Source: Rubrivivax sp. (GTDB lineage Bacteria > Pseudomonadota > Gammaproteobacteria > Burkholderiales > Burkholderiaceae). Taken from it: 46,309 bases of DNA. Numbering within the stretch: the first letter of the stretch is position 1; each line of letters starts with the position of its first letter. Where the stretch lies: assembly GCA_016790225.1 (NCBI GenBank), contig JAEUOZ010000044.1, positions 1 through 46,309 of the forward strand. Direction: 5' to 3'. The position numbers were made by a program, and so were the translations under genes. This document shows positions 37,034-45,763 of this stretch, piece after piece. A model generated the notes under the pieces. The model made no database searches, was not told the DNA's origin, and was given only the letters and a program-made list of their open reading frames with translations.

Positions 37034-38206
37034 ATGGCTGACAAGATCACCGAGCTGATTCACCATCCGTATGCCCCGCCGGCCGGCTTCAAGGCCGTGC
37101 CGCCGGGGGTCTACAAGGCGTCCACCGTGATGTTCAGCAACGTGGCCGCCTTGCGTTCACGCTCCTGGAAGAGCCGCGAGGCCTATACCTACGGGCTGCA
37201 CGGCACGCCCACGAGCTTCACGCTCGAAGAGCGCATCGCCACGCTGGAAGGCGGCACGCACTGCGTGCTGGCGCCCAGCGGCCTCGCGGCGCTGAACCTG
37301 GTCAACCTGGCCCTGCTGCAGCAGGGTGACGAGGTGCTGCTGCCGCACAACGTCTACGGCCCGTCGAAGGAAGCGGCGCGCACCCTGCTGGCGCGCATGG
37401 GCGTGAGCTGGCGCGAATACGACGCGATGGACGCGGCATCGCTGGCCGCGCTGTGCGGGCCGCGCACGCGGCTGGTCTGGCTGGAAGCGCCGGGCTCCGT
37501 GACGATGGAGTTTCCCGATCTGCGCGGCCTGGTGGCGGCGGCGCGCAGCCGCTGCGATGCGGTGCTGGCGCTGGACAACACCTGGGGCGCCGGCCTGGCG
37601 TTCGCGCCCTTCGAGATGGGTGTCGATGTCGCCATGCATGCGCTGACCAAGTACCCCTCGGGCGGCGGCGATGTGCTGATGGGCTCGGTGGTCACCCGCG
37701 ACGAGGCCCTGGCGCACCGCATCCTGCAGATGCACGGCATCACCGGCCTGGGCGTGGCGGCCAATGACATCGAACTCGTGCTGCGCGGGCTGCCCACGCT
37801 GCGCGTGCGCTACGAGGCGCATGATCTGGCCGCGCGTGAACTGGCGCGTTGGCTGCAGACGCAGCCGCAGGTCAGCCGCGTGCTGCACCCGGCCTTGCCG
37901 GGATCGCCGGGGCATGAACACTGGGCCAGCCATTGCAGCGCCGCGGCGGGCCTGTTTTCCATCCTGCTCGATGAGCGCTTCGCGCCGGCCCAGATCGACG
38001 CCTTCGTCGACGGGCTCCAACGCTTCAAGATAGGCTATTCCTGGGGCGGCCCGGTGAGCCTGGTGGTGCCCTACGAGATCCGCGCGATGCGCAGCACGGG
38101 CACCGTCTGGCCCGGCCACCTGGTGCGCTTTTCCATCGGCCTGGAGGCCGTGCAGGATCTGCGCGCCGATCTGGCGCAGGCGCTGCAGCACGCGTTTGCG
38201 TGCTGA
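37034..38206 (+). CDS. metC: Cystathionine beta-lyase (Cys/Met-metabolism PLP enzyme)
   Basis: It cleaves cystathionine to homocysteine, pyruvate and ammonia in methionine synthesis, a 390-residue homotetrameric PLP enzyme. The YTYGLHGTPTSFTLEERIATLEGG region is the family opening, APSGLAALNL binds cofactor, LALDNTWGAG carries the PLP-pairing Asp, and MHALTKYPSGGGDVLMGS holds the Schiff-base Lys. IGYSWGGPVSLV is characteristic of beta-lyases rather than gamma-synthases. It lies 36 nt after rimO and is convergent with the HDOD gene. The family also contains desulfhydrases, so specificity is inferred. Confidence 0.9.
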   Translation: MADKITELIHHPYAPPAGFKAVPPGVYKASTVMFSNVAALRSRSWKSREAYTYGLHGTPTSFTLEERIATLEGGTHCVLAPSGLAALNLVNLALLQQGDEVLLPHNVYGPSKEAARTLLARMGVSWREYDAMDAASLAALCGPRTRLVWLEAPGSVTMEFPDLRGLVAAARSRCDAVLALDNTWGAGLAFAPFEMGVDVAMHALTKYPSGGGDVLMGSVVTRDEALAHRILQMHGITGLGVAANDIELVLRGLPTLRVRYEAHDLAARELARWLQTQPQVSRVLHPALPGSPGHEHWASHCSAAAGLFSILLDERFAPAQIDAFVDGLQRFKIGYSWGGPVSLVVPYEIRAMRSTGTVWPGHLVRFSIGLEAVQDLRADLAQALQHAFAC

Positions 38207-38222
38207 GCACACCGCTGGGCGC

Positions 38223-39050
38223 TTAAGTGCTGATGGCCAGCGCGCTGAGCGCCTGCAGGTCTTCCTGCGCGCCACCGCCGACGAGGTAGTCCTTCAGCGA
38301 AGCCGCGGCCAGCAGGGCCTCGGGCAGCGCGAAGGGGGCCCGGTCGGCCTCGTCCTCGCTCATCAGCCAGGCTGCCAGCGCCGAGCCGATCTGCAGCGAT
38401 CGCGCCAGCGGCGGCGCGGCCAGGCTCGGGCCGCTGTGGCACATGTCGATTGCGCGCACCACATGGGCGGGCATGCCCAGCTTGTCCACCCAGATCGCAC
38501 TGACCTGCGGGTGGCTCACGCCGAAGCTCGATTCTTCCTTGCGCGCCAGCTCCGCGCCCCAGGGCAGGCGCACGGTGTTGAAGGTGCGGCGCGCCTTGTC
38601 GGGCTCGGCCTGGCAGAGGATCAGGTGACCCACGGCGCAGAGCAGGCCGGCGCTGTAGGCGGCGTCCTTGTCCAGCTTCATGCGCGTGGCCACCAGGCGG
38701 CTGGCCACGGCCGTGCGCTGCGAGGCTTCCCAGAAGCGCTTGAGGTTGACGGCCGGCACCTCGGCAAAGGCCGCCTGCGCACCGCTGGCCACCAGCAGCG
38801 TGGTGAGCGGGCGTGCGCCGATCAGCGAGACGGCATCCTGCAGCGAATCCACCGTGCGGCGGCCGCCGAAATACGAGGTGTTGGCCATGCGCAGGATGCG
38901 CGAGCCCAGCACCGGATCCTGCTCGATCAGCTGCGCCACCTGGGTCAGGCGCACGTCTTCGCGGCGCAGCTCGGTGAGCAGCTGCAGGATGACCTTGGGC
39001 ACCATGGGCAGCACGATGCGCCCGGCCAATACGTCGTCGATGAACTTCAA
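38223..39050 (-). CDS. HDOD-domain signalling protein
   Basis: A 275-residue cytosolic protein that is essentially one HDOD domain: LPMVPKVILQLLTELRRED, VAQLIEQDPVLGSRILRMAN, AVSLIGARPLTTLLVASG and YSAGLLCAVGHLIL are all characteristic. HDOD proteins are non-enzymatic relatives of HD-GYP domains and act as partners in bacterial signalling. The start is a TTG at 39050 giving M-KFIDDVLAGR, with GGGGGA 7 nt upstream; no in-frame ATG or GTG lies nearby, and the frame upstream overlaps the smpB shadow. It lies downstream of smpB on the same strand. Confidence 0.85.
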   Translation of the reverse strand: MKFIDDVLAGRIVLPMVPKVILQLLTELRREDVRLTQVAQLIEQDPVLGSRILRMANTSYFGGRRTVDSLQDAVSLIGARPLTTLLVASGAQAAFAEVPAVNLKRFWEASQRTAVASRLVATRMKLDKDAAYSAGLLCAVGHLILCQAEPDKARRTFNTVRLPWGAELARKEESSFGVSHPQVSAIWVDKLGMPAHVVRAIDMCHSGPSLAAPPLARSLQIGSALAAWLMSEDEADRAPFALPEALLAAASLKDYLVGGGAQEDLQALSALAIST

Positions 39051-39085
39051 GGCGATTCCCCCGTTTGCTGATTCACGCGGCAGGT

Positions 39086-39120
39086 GCCCATTCTTCGCGC
39101 CGAAGGGCGCGCGAATGGGC
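39086..39120 (-). terminator. Stem-loop between smpB and the HDOD gene
   Basis: GCCCATTCTTCGCGCC pairs with GGCGCGCGAATGGGC around a GAAG-like loop, with one mismatch region. It lies in the 155-bp gap downstream of the smpB stop. No T-run follows on the minus strand, so termination is uncertain; a processing or stabilising hairpin is equally possible. Confidence 0.45.
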
Positions 39121-39205
39121 CGAACTGAAGGCCGGAGGTCGCCCATTTGTGAGCATCTGTTGCGCTGCGCGCCGATCGCGGCGCCGGCCCCCCGAGCCGG
39201 GCGGT

Positions 39206-39685
39206 TCAGGACGCGCCGCCGGACGAGACCTTGTGCCGCATCAGGCGGCCCTTTTCGCGGTCCCAGTCCTTCTGTTTCTCGCTCTCGCGCTTGTCGTGCT
39301 GCGCCTTGCCCTTGGCCAGCGCGATGCTCGCCTTCACGCGGCCACCCTTGTAGTGCAGGTTCAGCGGCACCAGGGTGAAGCCACGCTGCTCCACCTTGCC
39401 GATCAAGCGGCGGATCTCTTCCTTGTGCATGAGCAGCTTCTTGGTGCGATCCGGCTCGGGCTGCACATGGGTGGAGGCCGAACGCAGCGCATTGATGCGG
39501 CAGCCGATCAGGTAGAGCTCGCCGTCGCGGATGACCACATAACCATCGGTCAGCTGCACCTGGCCCGCGCGGATGGCCTTGATCTCCCAGCCCGAGAGCA
39601 CCAGGCCAGCCTCGTAGGTCTCGTCGATGTGATAGTCGAAACGGGCGCGCCGGTTTTCTGCAATCGAAGGGGCTGGTGGGGACAT
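39206..39685 (-). CDS. smpB: SsrA (tmRNA)-binding protein SmpB
   Basis: It binds tmRNA and brings it to stalled ribosomes in trans-translation. It has 159 residues, with [30 protein letters not shown] as the classic N-terminal block, followed by [11 protein letters not shown] and the basic C-terminal tail [20 protein letters not shown] that enters the mRNA channel. No tmRNA gene is seen in the window. It is divergent from ratA over a 29-bp interval holding overlapping -10-like boxes. Confidence 0.97.
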   Translation of the reverse strand: MSPPAPSIAENRRARFDYHIDETYEAGLVLSGWEIKAIRAGQVQLTDGYVVIRDGELYLIGCRINALRSASTHVQPEPDRTKKLLMHKEEIRRLIGKVEQRGFTLVPLNLHYKGGRVKASIALAKGKAQHDKRESEKQKDWDREKGRLMRHKVSSGGAS

Positions 39686-39698
39686 GAGGGCGCTTACC

Positions 39699-39715
39699 TA
39701 GAATCGGCCATTCTA
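39699..39715. promoter_or_regulatory. Palindromic divergent -10 boxes between smpB and ratA
   Basis: TAGAATCGGCCATTCTA is a 6-5-6 inverted repeat. Read on the plus strand, TAGAAT (39699-39704) ends 10 nt before the ratA ATG. Read on the minus strand, TAGAAT (39715-39710) lies about 24 nt before the smpB ATG. Transcription in the two directions could therefore compete for the same 17 bp. No -35 elements are evident. Confidence 0.45.
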
Positions 39716-40167
39716 TGAAGCAGGTGAAGAAGTCCGTCTTGCTGTGGTACTCGGCCCGCGAGATGTACGAGCTCGTCACGGGGGTCGAGGACTACCCGCG
39801 CTTCCTGCCCTGGTGCGATCGCGCCGAGGTGCTGGAGCGCCACGAAGGCGGGATCACGGCGCGCCTGGGGCTGGCATATGCCGGCGTGCGCCACGCCTTC
39901 ACCACGCGCAACGAGCACCGGCGCGATGAATCGGTCATCGTGCGGCTGGTCGACGGGCCTTTCTCGGTGCTGGACGGCACCTGGCTGTTCAAGCCGCTGG
40001 GATCGGCCGATGCCGCGCGGTCCGCGTGCAAGGTGGAGCTGGATCTGCGCTACGGCTTTTCCAGCACGGGCCTGGAGCGCGTGGTGAGCCCGGTCTTCGA
40101 CCGCGTGGCCAATACGCTGGTCGATTCCTTCGTGCAGCGCGCCGAGCAGGTCTACGGCGTGCGATGA
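39715..40167 (+). CDS. ratA: RatA-family START/COQ10-like protein
   Basis: A 150-residue protein with the polyketide-cyclase/START fold shared by RatA (YfjG) and Coq10. Diagnostic segments are MYELVTGVEDYPRFLPWCDRA, LVDGPFSVLDGTWLFKPLG and ERVVSPVFDRVANTLVDSFV. E. coli RatA was described as a toxin blocking 70S assembly, while homologues bind ubiquinone, so either role is possible. The next gene overlaps it by 4 bp (ATGA). The smpB/ratA/rnfH neighbourhood is widely conserved in proteobacteria. There is no Shine-Dalgarno before the ATG. Confidence 0.93.
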   Translation: MKQVKKSVLLWYSAREMYELVTGVEDYPRFLPWCDRAEVLERHEGGITARLGLAYAGVRHAFTTRNEHRRDESVIVRLVDGPFSVLDGTWLFKPLGSADAARSACKVELDLRYGFSSTGLERVVSPVFDRVANTLVDSFVQRAEQVYGVR

Positions 40168-40508
40168 CGGCGCCGCCGATGATCCGCATCACGCTGGCCT
40201 ACAGCCCGGCCCCGCGGGAGCTGCACCAGCTGCAGCTGAGCCTGCCCGAGGGCAGCACGCTGCAGCAGGCGCTGGCCGCCAGCGGCTGGCTGCAGCAGTT
40301 TCCCGGGATCGAGACGCTGCCCGTGGGCGTGTGGGGGCGCAAGGAGCCCTTGACGCACGTGCTGCGCGAGCGCGATCGGGTGGAGATCTACCGCGCGCTG
40401 CGCTGCGATCCCAAGGAGGCGCGGCGGCTGCGGTATCGGCAAAAGGCCCAGCGGGATGCCGAGCGGGCCGCGGCACGCGCTGCGCGCGGGGCGCCTGCGC
40501 AGCCCTGA
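40164..40508 (+). CDS. RnfH family protein (RatB, ubiquitin-like fold)
   Basis: A 114-residue protein of the RnfH/UPF0125 family with a predicted beta-grasp fold. The core reads IRITLAYSPAPRELHQLQLS, LPVGVWGRKEPLTHVLRERD and RVEIYRALRCDPKEARRLRY, the last being the family signature. The C-terminal tail is Arg/Ala/Lys-rich. RnfH is named for its position in some rnf operons; its function is unresolved. The ATG at 40164 overlaps the ratA stop, so the two are translationally coupled. The frame is open further upstream inside ratA but without homology. Confidence 0.92.
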   Translation: MTAPPMIRITLAYSPAPRELHQLQLSLPEGSTLQQALAASGWLQQFPGIETLPVGVWGRKEPLTHVLRERDRVEIYRALRCDPKEARRLRYRQKAQRDAERAAARAARGAPAQP

Positions 40509-40518
40509 AGCGGTGGTG

Positions 40519-40626
40519 CGACGCTGCGGCGCCGCAAGGGCCGTTCGACGCTGCAGCCCTGCAAGGGCTGTTCGACGCTGCGGCCCTGCGAGGGCTGTTC
40601 GACGCTGCGGCCCTGCGAGGGCCTTC
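40519..40626. repeat. Four tandem 27-bp repeats
   Basis: Four consecutive 27-bp units start at 40519, 40546, 40573 and 40600. The consensus begins CGACGCTGCGGCCCTGCGAG and ends GGCTGTT. Units 2-4 each contain GCCCT-GC(A/G)-AGGGC, a 5-bp stem with a 3-nt loop, so the RNA could form a row of mini-hairpins. The array fills the gap between the convergent rnfH and DUF4124 genes. Because 27 is a multiple of three, frames across it stay open, but no gene is indicated. Confidence 0.9.
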
Positions 40627-40640
40627 GGGCGCTCAGCCCC

Positions 40641-41219
40641 TCAGCGGCAATCCGAGTTCACCACCTCGCGCGCCCGCTGTACTTCGGCCGCACGCTGCCG
40701 GTCATCCAGAAACTCGCGCTCGCCCTTTTCGTTGACGCGCGAAAGCCGCTGGCCGCTTTCCAGCGAAGCCAGCGCCGAGCGCGCGCGGCCGCAGTTGTCG
40801 GCACGCTGCGCGGCACGCTTGTCTTCCTCGGCGCGCGCCTTGGCCGCCTTGTCGGCTTCATCGGCCTTGCGCTTCTTCTCCAGCTCGGCCTCCAGCGGCG
40901 TGCGCGGCGCGGCCTTGTCCGTGCCGGCGGCCGCGGGGGGCGGGTTGCCACCGGCCGTGGCGGGCGCCGCCGGGGCGGTGGCGATCGGCGCGGCTGCCGG
41001 CGAGGCCGCGGCCCGCGGGCGTTGCAGGATGTCCCTGTCCGGCACGCTCGCCGGCGGCGGCAGGTCGCTCAGGTGGATGCGGCCCGAGGCATCGCGCCAC
41101 TTCCACTGGGCGTGCGCGTCGGCGACAGCCAGCAACAGGCCCAGCGCCGCGGCGCAGGCGAGCAGGCCGCGTGGCCAGGCAGCGGGGACACGGGGCAGGG
41201 CGGGGCGCAGCAGGCTCAT
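40641..41219 (-). CDS. Exported DUF4124-domain protein
   Basis: A 192-residue precursor. The Sec signal (PRGLLACAAALGLLLAVADAHA) is followed directly by the DUF4124 motif WKWRDASGRIHLSDLPPP. An Ala/Pro-rich linker, a highly charged helix likely to form a coiled coil (EAELEKKRKADEADKAAKAR), and a C-terminal part with two cysteines follow. The function is unknown. The start at 41219 (MSLLRPALPR) is preferred; a GTG one codon upstream is possible. It is convergent with rnfH across the 27-bp repeats and divergent from guaB. Confidence 0.85.
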   Translation of the reverse strand: MSLLRPALPRVPAAWPRGLLACAAALGLLLAVADAHAQWKWRDASGRIHLSDLPPPASVPDRDILQRPRAAASPAAAPIATAPAAPATAGGNPPPAAAGTDKAAPRTPLEAELEKKRKADEADKAAKARAEEDKRAAQRADNCGRARSALASLESGQRLSRVNEKGEREFLDDRQRAAEVQRAREVVNSDCR

Positions 41220-41263
41220 CACGTCAGTTTACGGGGCGGGCCGCCTGCCAGAGGCTTCGAACT

Positions 41264-41291
41264 GTGACCGCCCAGGGGCCTTTTCTATAAT
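41264..41291 (+). promoter_or_regulatory. Predicted promoter of the guaB operon
   Basis: A perfect TATAAT lies at 41286-41291, with GTGACC (41264-41269) as a -35 matching four of six positions at 16-bp spacing. The start codon of guaB is 26 nt downstream, with TGGAGC as ribosome-binding site. This is the best-formed sigma-70 promoter in the window. Confidence 0.65.
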
Positions 41292-41317
41292 CGCTTTTTG
41301 CGACTGGAGCTTCTCCC

Positions 41318-42786
<1,469 letters not shown>

Positions 42787-42790
<4 letters not shown>

Positions 42791-44136
42791 ACGACGTGCC
42801 GCCGCCGGTGGGCGAACCCACCCCTTCGTCCAGCCCTTCGTCCGGCGCGTCCGCCACCGCGTCGGCCACCGCGGGCAGCCCGCCGCCAGCGCGCCGCGCG
42901 GCGATGTCCTTCATCCTGGTCACGGTGCTGATCGACATGCTATCGATCGGGCTGATCGTGCCCGTGCTGCCGGCCCTGATCGGCAAGTTCAGCGTCGATG
43001 CCGCCGAGCAGGCCTACTGGGTGGGCGTGGTCTTCATGAGCTTCAGCCTGGCCAGCTTCATCGGTGCGCCGGTGCTGTCTGCGCTGTCGGATCGTTATGG
43101 GCGCCGGCCGCTGCTGCTGCTGGGCTTCAGCGGCCTGGCGCTGAACTTCTTTGCCACCGCGCTGGCCACGTCGCTGTGGATGCTCATCGCCTCGCGCATC
43201 GTCGGCGGCATGATGCAGGCCAATGCGGCGGTGGCGCAGGCCTATGTGGCCGACATCACTCCGCCGGAGCAGCGCACCAAGCGCTTCGGGCTGCTGGGCG
43301 CGATGTTCGGCATCGGCTTCATCCTCGGCCCGGCTATGGGCGGCATCCTGGGCGACATCGATCTGCACCTGCCCTTCTTCGCGGCCGGCGGCCTGGCGCT
43401 GCTGAACCTGGCCTACGGCTACTTCGTGCTGCCCGAGTCGCTGCCGCCTGAGCAGCGCCGCGCTGTCGACTGGAAGCAGGCGCACCCGGTGGCCACGCTG
43501 CGGCAGCTGGCGCGGCTGAAGGGCGTGGGCCTGCTGGTCGGCGTGCTGGCGGCAGCGGCGCTGGCGCAGTTCACGCTCTACACGATCTGGGTGCTCTACA
43601 ACACGCACCGCTTCGGCTGGGGCCCGGCCGAAAACGGCTGGTCGCTCTTTGCCGTGGGCATCGTCGCTGCCTTTGTGCAGGGCTTTCTGCTCGGGCGGCT
43701 GCTCAAGCGCTTCAGCCGCGAAAGGCTGGTGCTGATGGGCCTGGCGTCCTCGTTCACCACCTACGTGCTCTGGGGCCTGGCCACCGAGGGCTGGATGATG
43801 GTGGCCATCGTCTTTGCCAACCTGCTGGGCGGCGTGGTCACCGCGGCGCTGCAGGGCATCGTCTCGTCTGCCGCCGATGCGCGCGAGCAGGGCCAGACCA
43901 TGGGTGCCATCAGCGGCCTCAACAGCCTGGCGGCCGTGGTGGCACCCTTGCTGGCCGGGCCGCTGATGGCGATGGTGTCCCGGCTGCCGCCCGCCGATTG
44001 GCGCGTGGGCACGCCTTACTTCTTCGGCGCAGCGCTGCTGGCCGCGGCCTGGGTGATGGCCTGGCTGCACTTCCGCCGCACCGGCACACTGAGGCCGGCC
44101 GGCGTGCCGCCAGCGCCTTCAGCCCCGACGATCTAG
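42787..44136 (+). CDS. MFS transporter (TetA/drug-H+ antiporter-like), between guaB and guaA
   Basis: A 449-residue major-facilitator protein. After a Pro/Ser/Ala/Thr-rich cytosolic N-terminus of about 40 residues come 12 predicted helices. The loop 2-3 motif [12 protein letters not shown] is the MFS motif A, and [19 protein letters not shown] is the motif C of 12/14-TMS antiporters, so export by proton antiport is likely. The substrate is unknown; the position between guaB and guaA with overlapping codons suggests a link to purine metabolism. An ATG at 42904 (MSFILVT) is an alternative start that would drop the N-terminal tail. Confidence 0.9.
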
Positions 44137-44155
44137 ACGTCTTCGCGAGCCCCCG

Positions 44156-45763
44156 ATGACCCACGACAAGATCCTCATCCTCGACTTCGGCTCCCAGGTC
44201 ACGCAGCTGATCGCGCGGCGCGTGCGCGAGGCGCATGTCTACTGCGAGATCCACCCCAACGACGTGAGCGCCGAGTTCATCCGCGCCTTCGCGCCCAAGG
44301 GCATCATCCTCTCCGGCAGCCACGCCAGCACCTATGAAGAGCACGAGCTGCGCGCGCCGCAGGCCGTGTGGGAGCTGGGCGTGCCGGTGCTGGGCATCTG
44401 CTATGGCATGTTCACGATGACCGTGCAGCTGGGTGGCCAGGTTCAGGCCAGCAGCCACCGCGAGTTCGGCTACGCCGAGGTGCGTGCCCGCGGACATACC
44501 CGGCTCTTCGACGGCATCGAGGATTTCCGCACGGCCGAAGGCCACGGCATGCTGAAGGTGTGGATGAGCCATGGCGACAAGGTCACCGAACTGCCGCCGG
44601 GCTTCAAGCTGATGGCCAGCACGCCCAGCTGCCCCATCGCCGGCATGGCCGACGAGACGCGCGGCTACTACGGTGTGCAGTTTCACCCGGAGGTCACGCA
44701 CACGGTGCAGGGCCGGGCGATGCTCGAGCGCTTCGTGCTGGGCATCTGCGGGGCCAGGCCCGACTGGGTGATGCGCGATCACATCGAAGAAGCCGTGGCG
44801 CGCATCCGCGAGCAGGTGGGCGACGAAGAGGTGATCCTGGGTCTTTCGGGCGGCGTGGATTCCAGCGTGGCTGCGGCCCTGATCCACCGGGCGATCGGCG
44901 ACCAGCTCAGCTGCGTCTTCGTCGATCACGGCCTGCTGCGCCTGAACGAAGGCGACATGGTGATGGACATGTTTGCCGGCCAGCTGCACGCCCGCGTCAT
45001 CCGCGTGGATGCGAGCGCGCTGTTCCTGGACAAGCTCGCCGGGGTGAGCGATCCCGAGGCCAAGCGCAAGATCATCGGCGGCCTGTTTGTCGACGTCTTC
45101 AAGGCCGAGGCCGCCAGGCTGAAGGCGGGCGATGGCGGCCACCGCGGCGCCAGCTTCCTCGCACAGGGCACCATCTACCCGGATGTCATCGAAAGCGGCG
45201 GCGCCAAGACCAAGAAGGCCACGACGATCAAGAGCCACCACAACGTGGGCGGCCTGCCGGAGCAGCTGGGCCTGAAGCTGCTGGAGCCGCTGCGCGACCT
45301 GTTCAAGGATGAGGTGCGGGAATTGGGTGCGGCCTTAGGCCTGCCGCCCGACATGGTGTACCGCCACCCGTTCCCAGGCCCGGGGCTGGGCGTGCGCATC
45401 CTGGGCGAAGTCAAGCGCGAATACGCCGATCTGCTGCGCCGTGCCGACGCCATCTTCATCGACGAGCTGCGCAACTTCAAGGACCAAGCCACCGGCAAGA
45501 CCTGGTACGAGCTCACCAGCCAGGCCTTTGCCGTCTTCCTGCCCGTCAAGAGCGTGGGCGTGATGGGCGACGGCCGCACCTACGAACACGTGGTCGCCCT
45601 GCGCGCCGTGCAGACCAGCGATTTCATGACCGCCGACTGGGCCGAGCTGCCGTACGCACTGCTGAAGAAGGTGAGCTCGCGCATCATCAACGAGGTGCGG
45701 GGCATCAACCGCGTGGCCTACGACGTCAGCAGCAAGCCGCCGGCGACGATCGAGTGGGAGTGA
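44156..45763 (+). CDS. guaA: GMP synthase (glutamine-hydrolysing) GuaA
   Basis: It converts XMP, ATP and glutamine to GMP. It has 535 residues. The class-I glutamine amidotransferase domain (about 1-205) has the nucleophile Cys82 in GICYGMF and the His/Glu pair in FHPEVTH. The ATP pyrophosphatase domain has the PP-loop [15 protein letters not shown], and the dimerisation domain ends [11 protein letters not shown] as expected. One oddity: the residue four places after Cys82 is Phe86, where class-I GATases usually have Gln or His (GxCxGxQ). It lies 19 nt after the MFS gene. The 3' end of guaA is a known integration site for genomic islands. Confidence 0.97.
   Translation: MTHDKILILDFGSQVTQLIARRVREAHVYCEIHPNDVSAEFIRAFAPKGIILSGSHASTYEEHELRAPQAVWELGVPVLGICYGMFTMTVQLGGQVQASSHREFGYAEVRARGHTRLFDGIEDFRTAEGHGMLKVWMSHGDKVTELPPGFKLMASTPSCPIAGMADETRGYYGVQFHPEVTHTVQGRAMLERFVLGICGARPDWVMRDHIEEAVARIREQVGDEEVILGLSGGVDSSVAAALIHRAIGDQLSCVFVDHGLLRLNEGDMVMDMFAGQLHARVIRVDASALFLDKLAGVSDPEAKRKIIGGLFVDVFKAEAARLKAGDGGHRGASFLAQGTIYPDVIESGGAKTKKATTIKSHHNVGGLPEQLGLKLLEPLRDLFKDEVRELGAALGLPPDMVYRHPFPGPGLGVRILGEVKREYADLLRRADAIFIDELRNFKDQATGKTWYELTSQAFAVFLPVKSVGVMGDGRTYEHVVALRAVQTSDFMTADWAELPYALLKKVSSRIINEVRGINRVAYDVSSKPPATIEWE

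Noticed and set aside
34757..37066. A 769-codon open frame on the minus strand
   Set aside because: It runs antisense across the acyltransferase, phaR and rimO, which are all well supported.
39051..39779. An upstream in-frame extension of the HDOD protein to 518 codons
   Set aside because: The extension overlaps smpB in another frame; homology and a good ribosome-binding site place the start at TTG 39050.
39715..40508. RatA-RnfH as a classical toxin-antitoxin module
   Set aside because: The pair is a conserved core-genome neighbourhood with START and ubiquitin-like folds; a toxin role is not shown by the sequence.
40519..40626. The 27-bp repeats as a CRISPR array
   Set aside because: The units are directly adjacent without unique spacers and no cas gene is near.
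40331..40735. A frame encoding FDAAALQGL-type 9-residue repeats across the 27-bp array
   Set aside because: It overlaps rnfH and the DUF4124 gene out of frame and has no ribosome-binding site; the open frame follows from the 27-bp period.
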